Of a stretch of 55,026 nt of DNA, positions 1-7,283 are shown in pieces. This DNA is from Clostridiales bacterium UBA7103. GTDB lineage: Bacteria; Bacillota; Clostridia; Oscillospirales; Oscillospiraceae. Position numbers and translations under genes: made by a program. Location of the stretch: the NCBI GenBank assembly GCA_002493305.1, contig DKYJ01000050.1:5112-60137 (forward strand). The letters run 5' to 3'. Position 1 is the first letter of the stretch, and the number at the start of each line of letters is the position of its first letter. The notes under the pieces are model-generated. The model made no database searches, had not been told where the DNA came from, and was given only the letters and a program-made list of their open reading frames with translations.

Positions 1-1
1 G

Positions 2-1048
2 CTGTTTTTGCTGCTGGCCTTCCTTGAAGCCTGCGGCTACATGGCGCGTATTGCCTTTGTTCTTGACCGTGTTTTCCGCAAATTTGGCCTGTCCGGCAAG
101 TCCTTTATTCCCATGCTCATCGGCACCGGCTGCGGTGTGCCGGGCATCATGGCCAGCCGCACCATCGAAAACGAGCGTGACCGCCGCATGACAATTATGA
201 CCACCACCTTTATCCCCTGCGGAGCGAAGGTTCCCTTCATAGCCATGATCGCGGGCGCCATCTTTAACGGCAGCGCATGGGTGGCGACATCTGCCTACTT
301 TGTAGGCATGGCGGCCATCATTGTCTCCGGCATTATGCTGAAAAAGACCCGCCCCTTCGCCGGAGACCCGGCACCCTTCGTCATGGAGCTGCCCGCCTAC
401 CATCTGCCCACGCTGGGCAATGTGCTCCGCTCCATGTGGGAGCGCGGCTGGAGCTTTATCAAGAAGGCCGGCACTATTATCCTGCTCTCCACGATCTTTG
501 TGTGGTTCACAACCTACTTCGGTGTTGTGGACGGCGTGTTCCGCATGCTCTCCGAGGAGGAGATAGACCACTCCATTCTGGCGGTCATCGGTAACGCTAT
601 TGCCTGGATCTTCAGACCTCTTGGATGGGGCAACTGGCAGGCAGCCGTGGCTTCCATCACGGGACTTGTCGCAAAGGAGAATATTGTTGGCACAATGGGT
701 ATCCTGTACGGCGGAGGAGACGCCGGAGTATACCAGAGTTTGGCTCTCGCTTTCAGCGGGATCGCCGCTTATTCCTTCCTGGTGTTCAACCTACTGTGCG
801 CCCCCTGCTTTGCCGCCATCGGAGCCATCAAGCGGGAAATGAACAGCGCCAGGTGGACATGGTTTGCTATTGGCTATCAATGCGGCTTTGCCTACGCGAT
901 TTCCTTCATGATCTATCAGTTCGGTATGCTTTTCACAGGCAGCGGAAATGTGATCGGTGTGATATTTGCCGTGGCTGTGCTGGCCGCTATGGTTTACATG
1001 CTCTTCAAGCCTTATAAAGAGGCTAATAAGCTCACAAGGGCGGTTTGA
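2..1048 (+). CDS. feoB: Ferrous iron transport protein B, C-terminal part (5' end outside window)
   Basis: This is the membrane half of FeoB, the GTP-driven Fe(II) importer of the cytoplasmic membrane. The frame is open from base 2, so the G domain and start lie upstream of the window. Both FeoB gate motifs are visible: GTGCGVPG followed by IMASRTIENERDRR, and about 20 residues on FIPCGAKVP. Each carries the Cys thought to line the iron path. Several hydrophobic segments follow, including SLALAFSGIAAYSFLVFNLLCAPC, and the protein ends with a short charged tail. The next gene is a FeoB-associated Cys-rich peptide, which supports the assignment. A terminator after that peptide closes the operon. 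The family identification is secure; nothing looks truncated apart from the window edge. Confidence 0.96.
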   Translation: MFLLLAFLEACGYMARIAFVLDRVFRKFGLSGKSFIPMLIGTGCGVPGIMASRTIENERDRRMTIMTTTFIPCGAKVPFIAMIAGAIFNGSAWVATSAYFVGMAAIIVSGIMLKKTRPFAGDPAPFVMELPAYHLPTLGNVLRSMWERGWSFIKKAGTIILLSTIFVWFTTYFGVVDGVFRMLSEEEIDHSILAVIGNAIAWIFRPLGWGNWQAAVASITGLVAKENIVGTMGILYGGGDAGVYQSLALAFSGIAAYSFLVFNLLCAPCFAAIGAIKREMNSARWTWFAIGYQCGFAYAISFMIYQFGMLFTGSGNVIGVIFAVAVLAAMVYMLFKPYKEANKLTRAV

Positions 1049-1061
1049 GACGATTTTTTCG

Positions 1062-1163
1062 ATCCCCACGCTGTCAGCTGCATAACTTCCTTACCATGAT
1101 GTTACTCCATAACCTCTTTTCCATTACTCAAAATAACACCTCGAAACTAAATTGCGTGGGGAT
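1062..1163. repeat. 10-bp inverted repeat in the feoB to FeoB-associated gene gap
   Basis: ATCCCCACGC at 1062-1071 is the exact reverse complement of GCGTGGGGAT at 1154-1163. The arms are 82 bases apart and span most of the gap after feoB. A smaller GC-rich hairpin (CCTGTCCG, gaaa loop, CGGGCAGG) lies just downstream near 1173-1192. It could be an mRNA fold that separates expression of the two genes. I recognise no known metal-sensing element here. Confidence 0.35.
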
Positions 1164-1246
1164 TTGCGGCGCCTGTCCGGAAACGGGCAGGCTGCCGCGA
1201 CTATAAAATGCTCTGGAGCAAAATACACAGAACAGGAGGAACAAAA

Positions 1247-1447
1247 ATGCTTGCCTGGATAGCGGGAAACATAGGAACGATTTTGATTTTAGCGGCGCTG
1301 ATCGCCGCTGTGACGGCAATAACAGTGGGTTTGCTGCGCGATAAGAAAAGGGGGAAATCCTCCTGTGGCTGCGGCTGCGCCAACTGCGCAATGAATGGCA
1401 GCTGCCATTCGAATAAGCCTCTTGAGTTTTCCAATAAAAACGGATAA
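1247..1447 (+). CDS. FeoB-associated Cys-rich membrane protein
   Basis: A 66-residue protein with one N-terminal membrane span (about residues 3-28) followed by a basic stretch (RDKKRGK) and a cysteine cluster CGCGCANCAMNGSC. This is the pattern of the small FeoB-associated family (Pfam FeoB_associated), thought to assist or cap the FeoB iron channel; its exact role is not settled. The start at 1247 is chosen because AGGAGGA (1234-1240) lies 6 bases upstream. An in-frame ATG at 1208 lacks such a site. It sits directly after feoB and before a strong terminator, so it is most likely the last gene of the feo operon. Confidence 0.88.
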   Translation: MLAWIAGNIGTILILAALIAAVTAITVGLLRDKKRGKSSCGCGCANCAMNGSCHSNKPLEFSNKNG

Positions 1448-1450
1448 AAT

Positions 1451-1489
1451 AAAGCGGTGGCTGACGGAAGATTCAGTCGCCGCTTTTTA
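1451..1489 (+). terminator. Rho-independent terminator of the feo operon
   Basis: The stem AAAGCGGTGGCTGA pairs with TTCAGTCGCCGCTTT with minor mismatches and runs into a T tract (CTTTTTAT). It begins three bases after the FeoB-associated gene. Confidence 0.85.
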
Positions 1490-1509
1490 TGTACAAGGGG
1501 GGTCAGTTT

Positions 1510-1887
1510 ATGAATGAAGATGTGCTGCTGTTCTTTGCGGGGCATATGTGCTGCCTGCCGCTGTATGAGCGGCTGGAGGAGCAGATCCTGAGCGAAATTG
1601 AAGACGTGCGCATCAGGGTGCAGAAAAGCCAGATCTCCTTTTACAATAAGCACATGTTTGCCTGCGTGTCATTATCGCGCCCGCGAAAAAAGAAGAACTG
1701 CCCAGAGGATCATATCGTGGTGACACTAGGTCTTGAGCACAGGCTTGAATCGCCGCGGATAGACATTGCGACTGAGCCATATCCGCAACGCTGGACACAT
1801 CATATACTCATTTCAAGCCCTGATGAGATCGACGGGGAACTGATGGGCTGGATAAAAGAGGCGGCGGACTATGCCCGGAGAAAATGA
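1510..1887 (+). CDS. DUF5655 domain-containing protein
   Basis: A 125-residue cytoplasmic protein. The sequence fits the DUF5655 family: an N-terminal FFAGH...LPLYERLEEQI helix, then VQKSQISFYNKHMFACVSL, and the C-terminal block EPYPQRWTHHILISSPDEID with a closing amphipathic helix. No catalytic function is established for this family, which often occurs as a small stand-alone protein in Firmicutes. The start at 1510 is preferred because AAGGGGGG (1495-1502) lies 7 bases upstream; the in-frame ATG at 1489 has no Shine-Dalgarno and lies in the terminator tail. The next gene starts 9 bases after its stop, so the two are probably co-transcribed. Confidence 0.85.
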   Translation: MNEDVLLFFAGHMCCLPLYERLEEQILSEIEDVRIRVQKSQISFYNKHMFACVSLSRPRKKKNCPEDHIVVTLGLEHRLESPRIDIATEPYPQRWTHHILISSPDEIDGELMGWIKEAADYARRK

Positions 1888-1896
1888 GGTCGATTT

Positions 1897-2409
1897 ATGA
1901 TAATACGTCAGGAAAAACCTGCGGACAGGGAAGAAATATTCAGCGTGGTTGAGAGCGCTTTTCTCAGCGCGGAGCAATCGGACGGCAACGAGCAGTTTCT
2001 TGTGAATAAGCTGAGAGCGGGGGATAGCTATATTCCTGAGCTGTCCCTGGTGGCTGAGGAAGACGGGCGGATAACAGGGCATATACTGTTCACCAGGGCG
2101 GAGGTTCAGGGTAAGACAGTGCTTGCTCTGGCACCGCTGTCAGTCCTGCCGGAGTACCAGAGAACGGGGATAGGTACGGCCCTGATAAACGCTGGGCATG
2201 AGATCGCCCGAAGCCTTGGATATGAGTATTCCGTGGTACTGGGAAGCGAAGCGTACTACCCAAAGCACGGTTATATCCCGGCGGAAACCTACGGAATTTT
2301 TCCGCCCTTTGAGGTGCCGCGGGAAAACTTTATGGCGATAAAGCTCAGGGACGGCGCGGGTGATATAAGCGGCGTTCTGCGCTATGCAAAAGAGTTCGAC
2401 ATTGAATAA
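1897..2409 (+). CDS. GNAT family N-acetyltransferase (YhbS-like)
   Basis: A 170-residue GNAT acetyltransferase that would transfer acetyl from acetyl-CoA to an amine. The acetyl-CoA pyrophosphate loop is visible as VLPEYQRTGIGTALINAG (the Q/RxxGxG/A motif), preceded by the strand LALAPLSV and followed by ARSLGYEYSVVLGSEAYYPKHGY, typical of the YhbS/COG3153 group. The substrate cannot be told from sequence. GAGGT at 1886-1890 provides a ribosome site overlapping the stop of the previous gene. There is no clear terminator after it. Confidence 0.88.
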   Translation: MIIRQEKPADREEIFSVVESAFLSAEQSDGNEQFLVNKLRAGDSYIPELSLVAEEDGRITGHILFTRAEVQGKTVLALAPLSVLPEYQRTGIGTALINAGHEIARSLGYEYSVVLGSEAYYPKHGYIPAETYGIFPPFEVPRENFMAIKLRDGAGDISGVLRYAKEFDIE

Positions 2410-2491
2410 AAGGGAAACATAACTACTAGATTCTAATAATTATGTAAACTAAATGTGCGATGAGAAATATCAAAACAAGGGGTGAGTGAGG

Positions 2492-2935
2492 TTGAACGTA
2501 CGGGAGATAAACGAAAATAAAAAGCAATATCTTCCTCTGCTGCTTCTGGCAGACGAGCAGGAGAGCATGATAGACCGATACCTTGAGCGGGGCACGATGT
2601 ATGTGCTGGAGGACGGGGACGTGCGGGCCGAGTGCGTGGTTTTGCCGGTGGGAGACGGAGTGCTGGAGATAAAAAACCTGGCCACCGCGCCGGAGCATCA
2701 GCGGCGGGGCTGCGGCAGGGCGCTCATTGACTTCGTGGCGGAAAAATACCGGGGAAAGTACGCGGTTTTACAGGTAGGCACAGGGGAAAGCCCGCTTACG
2801 CTGCCTTTTTATGAGCGCTGTGGCTTTGAATACTCCCATCGAGTCCCCAATTTTTTCACCGAATACTACGACCACCCAATAATCGAAGGCGGCGTACAAC
2901 TGCGCGACATGGTGTATCTGCGGCGAACGCTGTAA
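2492..2935 (+). CDS. GNAT family N-acetyltransferase
   Basis: A second, unrelated GNAT acetyltransferase of about 147 residues. The acetyl-CoA loop is APEHQRRGCGRALIDFV, preceded by VLEIKNLATAP and followed by LQVGTGESPLTLPFYERCGFEYSHRVPNFF, which resembles the small YvbK-type acetyltransferases. The start is uncertain: TTG at 2492 is preferred because AAGGGGTGA (2477-2485) sits 6 bases upstream, while GTG at 2486 would leave almost no spacing. No function beyond acetyl transfer can be assigned. A strong terminator follows immediately. Confidence 0.85.
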   Translation: MNVREINENKKQYLPLLLLADEQESMIDRYLERGTMYVLEDGDVRAECVVLPVGDGVLEIKNLATAPEHQRRGCGRALIDFVAEKYRGKYAVLQVGTGESPLTLPFYERCGFEYSHRVPNFFTEYYDHPIIEGGVQLRDMVYLRRTL

Positions 2936-2943
2936 AACTTAAG

Positions 2944-2972
2944 AAACCAGCCGGATTCCCGGCTGGTTTTTG
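2944..2972 (+). terminator. Rho-independent terminator
   Basis: A perfect 10-bp stem AACCAGCCGG / CCGGCTGGTT (2945-2954 and 2959-2968) with a 4-base loop and a T run, placed between the GNAT gene and the padR promoter. Confidence 0.92.
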
Positions 2973-3001
2973 TTGACAAAGATATATCGCAGTGCTATAC
3001 T
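2973..3001 (+). promoter_or_regulatory. Sigma-A promoter of the padR-DUF2812 operon
   Basis: TTGACA at 2973-2978 and TATACT at 2996-3001 are separated by 17 bases. This is a near-consensus vegetative promoter and it overlaps operator copy 1. Confidence 0.88.
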
Positions 3002-3020
3002 ATATACATCGCAGTGCGAT
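2986..3020. promoter_or_regulatory. Twin PadR-type operators
   Basis: Two copies of a 13-base palindrome with 6-bp arms: ATCGCAGTGCTAT at 2986-2998 (one mismatch) and ATCGCAGTGCGAT at 3008-3020 (perfect). Their centres lie 22 bases apart, about two helical turns. The first copy lies between the -35 and -10 elements and covers the -10, and the second lies at or just after the transcription start. This is the geometry of a repressor acting on its own promoter. Binding by the adjacent PadR protein is inferred. Confidence 0.8.
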
Positions 3021-3048
3021 ATATAGGCGAGCGAAAGGGAGCAGGAGC

Positions 3049-3378
3049 TTGGACAGTCACATCAGAAAAGTATATGTGCCCATGACGGAGACGGGCTTTT
3101 ATATCCTGCTCTGTCTCAGGGAAGAGACGCACGGGTACGGCATTGTGAAAAAGACGGAGCAGCTCACCGGCGGGGAAATAAAGCTCAGCCCGGGGACGCT
3201 GTACGGCAGCCTCGCAAAAATGGAAAATGACGGACTTATCGGCTTCGTCAGGGAGGAAGAGAAGCGCAAAATCTATCGCATAACTGAACTTGGAAAACAG
3301 GTGCTTGAGCTGGAGATGAAGCGGATAGAGCGCCTTTACAGCAGCATAAAGGAGGCAGATAACGATGAGCGAATATAA
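3049..3378 (+). CDS. PadR family transcriptional repressor
   Basis: A 109-residue winged-helix regulator. The PadR N-terminal domain is plain: MTETGFYILLCLREETHGYGIVKKTEQLTGG, then LSPGTLYGSLAKMENDGLI as recognition helix and REEEKRKIYRITELGKQVL as wing, with a short dimerising C-terminal helix. PadR proteins usually repress their own operon and are released by a small ligand or stress. A TTG start at 3049 fits AAAGGGAG (3034-3041) 7 bases upstream; ATG 3082 is an alternative that begins at MTETG. The gene overlaps the DUF2812 gene by 14 bases and lies behind the twin palindromes in its promoter, so autorepression is likely. Confidence 0.92.
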   Translation: MDSHIRKVYVPMTETGFYILLCLREETHGYGIVKKTEQLTGGEIKLSPGTLYGSLAKMENDGLIGFVREEEKRKIYRITELGKQVLELEMKRIERLYSSIKEADNDERI

Positions 3379-3916
3379 AACCGAAATCAAGTTTTTCACC
3401 GTTCCCCAGTGGAGAGAGGAAGAAGAATATCTGCGCGATCAGCACAAAAACGGCTGGGAATTTGTAAGCCTCAGCGGGCTGGGACTGTACCGCTTCAAAC
3501 GCTGCCAGCCGCGCGATGTGGTCTATCAGCTTGACTATAACCCGGACAGCGTTAACAAAAAAGGGGAATATATCCAGCTGTTTGGCGACTGCGGCTGGGA
3601 GTATTTGCAGAATTACGCGGGTTACAGCTATTTCAGAAAGCCCGCCGATAAGATGAGCGGCGAGGAGGAGATATTCTGCGATGATGAGTCCCGCCTTGAT
3701 ATGATGAAGCGTGTTTTCAGAGGGCGTATGCTCCCGCTTGTGGTGCTGTTCTTCACGATAATCATACCGCAGCTTATGAACCTGAGCTTTAATTCCTCAG
3801 CTTTTGGCAGAGGCTTGCTGATATTTTTTGAGGTTATGTTTGTGGTGTACCTCATCATATTCATTGCCTTCGCCGTGCCATATTACAGGTATTATAATAA
3901 CGCTAAAAGGAAATAG
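3365..3916 (+). CDS. DUF2812 domain-containing membrane protein
   Basis: A 183-residue protein with an N-terminal soluble domain (about 1-100) carrying the DUF2812 signature: KFFTVPQWREEEEYLRDQHKNGWEF, then LYRFKRCQPRDVVYQLDYNP and FGDCGWEYLQNYAGYSYFRK. Two membrane spans follow, at about residues 119-135 and 147-172. DUF2812 genes are commonly coupled to PadR regulators in Firmicutes, and here the two reading frames overlap, with AAAGGAGG (3349-3356) inside padR. The molecular function is unknown. Context suggests it is the effector whose amount PadR controls, perhaps in an envelope or antibiotic stress response. Confidence 0.88.
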   Translation: MSEYKTEIKFFTVPQWREEEEYLRDQHKNGWEFVSLSGLGLYRFKRCQPRDVVYQLDYNPDSVNKKGEYIQLFGDCGWEYLQNYAGYSYFRKPADKMSGEEEIFCDDESRLDMMKRVFRGRMLPLVVLFFTIIIPQLMNLSFNSSAFGRGLLIFFEVMFVVYLIIFIAFAVPYYRYYNNAKRK

Positions 3917-3921
3917 AATAG

Positions 3922-3962
3922 GGGCTGCAGCAAAACTGATATGCTGCAGCCCTCTGTTTTTT
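3922..3962 (+). terminator. Rho-independent terminator of padR-DUF2812
   Basis: A perfect 11-bp stem GGGCTGCAGCA / TGCTGCAGCCC (3922-3932 and 3942-3952) followed by a run of T. It separates the plus-strand genes from the convergent PFL gene. Confidence 0.9.
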
Positions 3963-3999
3963 GTAATGAATGATGAAAAATTCGCAGTAGACTTTTCGT

Positions 4000-5355
4000 T
4001 TAATTTTTCAGGCTGTGGAGCGGGGCGGGGATGCGGCCGCCGCGATTTATAAACTCGGCAGGGGAGGGGCTGTGCAGAGCCATAACAGGGGCGCTGCCCA
4101 AAAGCCCGCCGAAGTCCACCCGGTCACCCACGTTCTTGCCCTTGGCGGGGATGAGACGCACGGCGGTGGTCTTGCCGTTGACAACGCCGATGGCGGCCTC
4201 GTCCGCGATTATTGCGGAGACGGTCTCGGCGCTTGTATCGCCGGGCACGGCTATCATGTCAAGCCCCACAGAGCAGACACAGGTCATCGCTTCAAGCTTG
4301 TCAAGGCAGAGCACTCCCGCCTCTGCGGCGGCTATCATGCCCGCGTCTTCAGATACCGGGATAAACGCGCCGGACAGCCCGCCCACATGGCCGGAAGCCA
4401 TGACGCCGCCTTTTTTAACCGCATCATTGAGCAGCGCGAGAGCGGCGGTAGTCCCGTGACAGCCGCAGCGCTCAAGACCCATTATCTCCAGAATCTCGGC
4501 CACGCTGTCACCCACGGCGGGGGTGGGCGCGAGGGACAGATCCACCACTCCGAAGGGCACGCCCAGCCTTCGGGAGGCCTCCTGTGCCACAAGCTGACCC
4601 ATGCGGGTTATTTTGAAGGCGGTTTTTTTAATAGTCTCTGCCACCACGTCAAAGGGCTGACCCTTGCAGGCCTTGAGCGCGTGCGCCACAACGCCCGGGC
4701 CGGACACGCCCACATTGATGACGCACTCCGGCTCGCCCACGCCGTGGAAAGCGCCCGCCATGAAGGGGTTATCCTCCACGGCGTTTGCAAAGACGACGAG
4801 CTTTGCGCAGCCGATGGGGTCGATCTCGGAGGTCTGCTTTATTATCCTGCCCATGAGGGCCACGGCGTCCATGTTTATCCCCGCTCTGGTGGAGGCCACG
4901 TTCACGCTGGAGCAGACAAGCTCCGTCTCCGTAAGGGCGGTGGGTATTGAGCGGACAAGGCGCAGGTCGCTCTCGGTAAAGCCCTTGTGACACAATGCGG
5001 AGAAGCCGCCGATGAAGTTCACGCCCACGGCCTTCGCCGCCTTGTCCAGCGTCAGGGCGAGGGGAGTATAGTCTTCCGCCGCGCAGCTTGCCGCCACAAG
5101 AGATATGGGGGTGACTGAAACGCGCTTATTGACAATGGGTATACCAAACTCCCGCTCGATGGCGCAGCCCATTTCAACCAGCTTCTCGGCCTTTGAGCAG
5201 ATCTTGTCATAGACCCTCTGACAGCAGAGGGAAATATCTCTGTCGGCGCAGTCAAGCAGGTTGATGCCCATTGTCACCGTGCGCACGTCAAGGTGCTGCT
5301 GGTCTATCATCTCTATGGTCTGCAGTATTTCACTGCTGTTTATAAGATAACTCAT
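4000..5355 (-). CDS. PFL-like UPF0210 family protein
   Basis: A 451-residue protein of the UPF0210/DUF711 family, whose solved members have a fold like pyruvate formate-lyase but no proven activity. The sequence is colinear with the family from MSYLINSSEILQTIEMI and QHLDVRTVTMGINLLDCAD through VNFIGGFSALCHKG, LCSSVNVASTRAGINMDA, GVGEPECVINVGVSGPGV and GCHGTTAALALLNDAVKKGG to the C-terminal NRGGRIPAPLHSLKN. Length is normal. It lies 8 bases downstream of the ACT-domain gene on the same strand, a pairing conserved in streptococci and clostridia, so the ACT protein is probably its regulatory partner. The call is certain as a family; the biochemical role is unknown. Confidence 0.93.
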   Translation of the reverse strand: MSYLINSSEILQTIEMIDQQHLDVRTVTMGINLLDCADRDISLCCQRVYDKICSKAEKLVEMGCAIEREFGIPIVNKRVSVTPISLVAASCAAEDYTPLALTLDKAAKAVGVNFIGGFSALCHKGFTESDLRLVRSIPTALTETELVCSSVNVASTRAGINMDAVALMGRIIKQTSEIDPIGCAKLVVFANAVEDNPFMAGAFHGVGEPECVINVGVSGPGVVAHALKACKGQPFDVVAETIKKTAFKITRMGQLVAQEASRRLGVPFGVVDLSLAPTPAVGDSVAEILEIMGLERCGCHGTTAALALLNDAVKKGGVMASGHVGGLSGAFIPVSEDAGMIAAAEAGVLCLDKLEAMTCVCSVGLDMIAVPGDTSAETVSAIIADEAAIGVVNGKTTAVRLIPAKGKNVGDRVDFGGLLGSAPVMALHSPSPAEFINRGGRIPAPLHSLKN

Positions 5356-5363
5356 ACTTCGCC

Positions 5364-5633
5364 TCAGATCCTGTGCATCGCTTCAAAGATATCCTGACGC
5401 TGGATGTGGATATCCAGCCCCCATTCCGCGCCCTTTTCCTTCATGACGCGGGCAAGCTCCTCAAAGGGCAGGGGGCAGTCCTCAAGATCGACCAGCATTA
5501 TCATTGCAAAAAACTCCTGCATAAGAGTCTGGCTGATGTCCAAAATATTGATCTCCCTTTCGGCAAGCAGCGCCGTCACATAGGCGGTGATGCCCTTGGA
5601 ATCCTTGGCGAATACGCTGACTATCGCTTTCAT
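5364..5633 (-). CDS. ACT domain-containing protein (UPF0237)
   Basis: An 89-residue stand-alone ACT domain (MKAIVSVFAKDSKGITAYVTALLAE, then NILDISQTLMQEFFAMIMLVDLEDC), the type found as UPF0237 beside PFL-like UPF0210 proteins. ACT domains bind small ligands, usually amino acids, at dimer interfaces, so a regulatory role for the downstream PFL-like protein is likely. The ATG at 5633 is preceded on the minus strand by AGGAGAG at a good distance. A longer open frame runs upstream on this strand through larB, but it is only the antisense shadow of that gene. It is the first gene of a two-gene operon. Confidence 0.9.
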   Translation of the reverse strand: MKAIVSVFAKDSKGITAYVTALLAEREINILDISQTLMQEFFAMIMLVDLEDCPLPFEELARVMKEKGAEWGLDIHIQRQDIFEAMHRI

Positions 5634-5663
5634 AGGCACTCTCCTGTAAATGTTTATGAGGGT

Positions 5664-5692
5664 ATTATACAGGATTTGCGGCGCATAAGCAA
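5664..5692 (-). promoter_or_regulatory. Promoter of the ACT-PFL operon
   Basis: On the minus strand TTGCTT (5687-5692) and TATAAT (5664-5669) are spaced by 17 bases, 30 bases ahead of the ACT start codon. Confidence 0.75.
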
Positions 5693-5709
5693 CCGGCATA
5701 TCCCAACTC

Positions 5710-5738
5710 TTGCGAAAAAAGGCGGAGTATATTATAAT
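5710..5738 (+). promoter_or_regulatory. Promoter of the lar operon
   Basis: TTGCGA (5710-5715) and TATAAT (5733-5738) with 17-base spacing, 33 bases before the larB start. It is divergent from the ACT-PFL promoter within the same 138-base gap, so shared regulation is possible. Confidence 0.78.
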
Positions 5739-5771
5739 TATCAAAAACCCAATAACACAGGAGCATTTACC

Positions 5772-6524
5772 ATGGACAAAACCGAACTTAACAAATTGCT
5801 CAGCGCGGTGGCGGCGGGGGAACTGAGCCCGGAGAACGCGGCCCTTGAGCTTAAAATGCAGCCCATCGCTGAGGTGGAGGAGTATGCAAAGGTGGATATG
5901 CACCGGGGCGTGCGTCAGGGCGTGCCGGAGATAATATACGGCGCTGGTAAGACCAAGGAGCAGATCCTCGGCATCGCGCGCACCATGCTCCAGAACGGGC
6001 AGAAAACCGTTCTGGTCACGCGAATGAGCGGGGAAGCGGCGGAGTTCGTTTCCAAGGAGCTGCCGATTTCGTACAATGAACTGGCAAAAACCGGCATCAT
6101 CGGAGTCATGCCGGAGCCTGACGGCAAGGGGAAGGTGGTAGTTGCCAGCGGCGGCACCAGCGATATGCCTGTCGCTGAGGAGGCCGCCGTCACGGCGGAG
6201 GTTCTGGGCAACACTGTCACACGGCTTTACGATGTGGGCGTGTCCGGCATACACAGACTCCTTTCGCACATGGAGGATATAATGTCCGCAAGGGTAATCG
6301 TGGCGGTCGCGGGTATGGAGGGGGCGCTGCCCTCGGTCATCGGCGGCCTTGCCGACTGCCCGGTCATAGCCGTGCCCACGAGCGTGGGCTATGGCGCGTC
6401 GCTCGGCGGTATAGCCGCGCTTTTGAGTATGCTCAACTCCTGCGCGAGCGGCGTGTCGGTAGTCAATATCGACAACGGCTTTGGCGCGGGCTACATGGCG
6501 AGCATGATAAATCATCTGGACTGA
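5772..6524 (+). CDS. larB: Nickel pincer cofactor biosynthesis protein LarB
   Basis: A 250-residue LarB, which carboxylates the pyridinium ring of nicotinic acid adenine dinucleotide and hydrolyses it to the mononucleotide, the first step of NPN cofactor synthesis. The C-terminal half is the PurE-like AIR carboxylase fold: VVVASGGTSDMPVAEEAAVTA, LYDVGVSGIHRLLSH, VIVAVAGMEGALPSVIGGL and PVIAVPTSVGYGASLGG. The N-terminal half contains DMHRGVRQGVPEIIYG, typical of LarB. The ATG at 5772 follows AGGAG (5759-5763). The stop is 3 bases before larE and the order larB-larE-larC is preserved, so the assignment is secure. The substrate NaAD would come from NadD, encoded at 52.1 kb in this window. Confidence 0.95.
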   Translation: MDKTELNKLLSAVAAGELSPENAALELKMQPIAEVEEYAKVDMHRGVRQGVPEIIYGAGKTKEQILGIARTMLQNGQKTVLVTRMSGEAAEFVSKELPISYNELAKTGIIGVMPEPDGKGKVVVASGGTSDMPVAEEAAVTAEVLGNTVTRLYDVGVSGIHRLLSHMEDIMSARVIVAVAGMEGALPSVIGGLADCPVIAVPTSVGYGASLGGIAALLSMLNSCASGVSVVNIDNGFGAGYMASMINHLD

Positions 6525-6527
6525 GAC

Positions 6528-7283
6528 ATGGAATTGAGAGAATTTTTCACGCTCCACCCCAAGGCCGCCATCGCCTTTTCCGGCGGCGTGGATTCGGCGT
6601 TTTTGCTCTATGCGGCGCTGAAATGTGGAGCAGATGTCACTGCATATTATGTAAACTCAGCCTTTCAGCCGGATTTTGAGCTTCGGGACGCGGAGCGGCT
6701 TGCGCGTGAGCTTGGAGCGGATATGCGCATTATACCCTTGGACATTCTGAGCGACGCGCAGATCTGCGAAAATCCGCCGGAGCGCTGCTATTTCTGCAAG
6801 CAGAGAATAATGGCCGCCATATGCAGCCGGGCGGAGGAGGACGGGTATGACCTTGTACTCGACGGCACCAATGCCAGCGACGACGCGGGAGACAGGCCGG
6901 GTATGAGAGCCCTGCGGGAGCGGGGGATAGTTTCCCCGCTGCGGGAGTGCGGCCTTACGAAACCGGAGATACGCGCTCTTTCAAAGCAGGCGGGGCTGTT
7001 CACTTTTGACAAGCCCGCCTATGCCTGCCTTGCCACGCGCATACCCGCCGGGGAGGAGATAAGCGCCGAAAAGCTGGGTAAAATCCAGCAGGCGGAGGAT
7101 AGCCTCTTTGAGATGGGTTTTGCGGATTTTCGCGCCCGGCTGCGCGGGCAGGAGGCGCTGCTCCAGTTTACGCAGGAGGAGCTGCCACGGGCGAGGAGAG
7201 AGTTTAAAGAGATAGAAGGGCGCTTGAGCGGTCTGTTTTCCGCTGTGCGCCTTGACGATAAGGGGAGGAAAAAAGCACTTTGA
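6528..7283 (+). CDS. larE: ATP-dependent sulfur transferase LarE
   Basis: A 251-residue LarE, which activates the carboxylates of the LarB product with ATP and inserts sulfur to make the two thiocarboxylates of the pincer ligand. The PP-loop SGGVDS is at residues 18-23, NPPERCYFCK is near 82-91, and the conserved ACLATR is at 166-171. Cys167 aligns with the Cys that is sacrificed in the Lactiplantibacillus enzyme. That makes the sacrificial-Cys mechanism the simplest reading, although the extra Cys of CYFC leave an iron-sulfur version open. The protein is slightly shorter than most LarE (about 270). It overlaps larC by 4 bases (TTGA). Confidence 0.94.
   Translation: MELREFFTLHPKAAIAFSGGVDSAFLLYAALKCGADVTAYYVNSAFQPDFELRDAERLARELGADMRIIPLDILSDAQICENPPERCYFCKQRIMAAICSRAEEDGYDLVLDGTNASDDAGDRPGMRALRERGIVSPLRECGLTKPEIRALSKQAGLFTFDKPAYACLATRIPAGEEISAEKLGKIQQAEDSLFEMGFADFRARLRGQEALLQFTQEELPRARREFKEIEGRLSGLFSAVRLDDKGRKKAL

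Noticed and set aside
4015..4950. A 311-codon plus-strand frame over the PFL gene
   Set aside because: It is a shadow of the conserved minus-strand PFL-like gene and has no family features.
6525..6557. Upstream extension of the ACT gene frame through larB on the minus strand
   Set aside because: It is antisense to larB. The conserved ACT start at 5633 has its own ribosome site and promoter.
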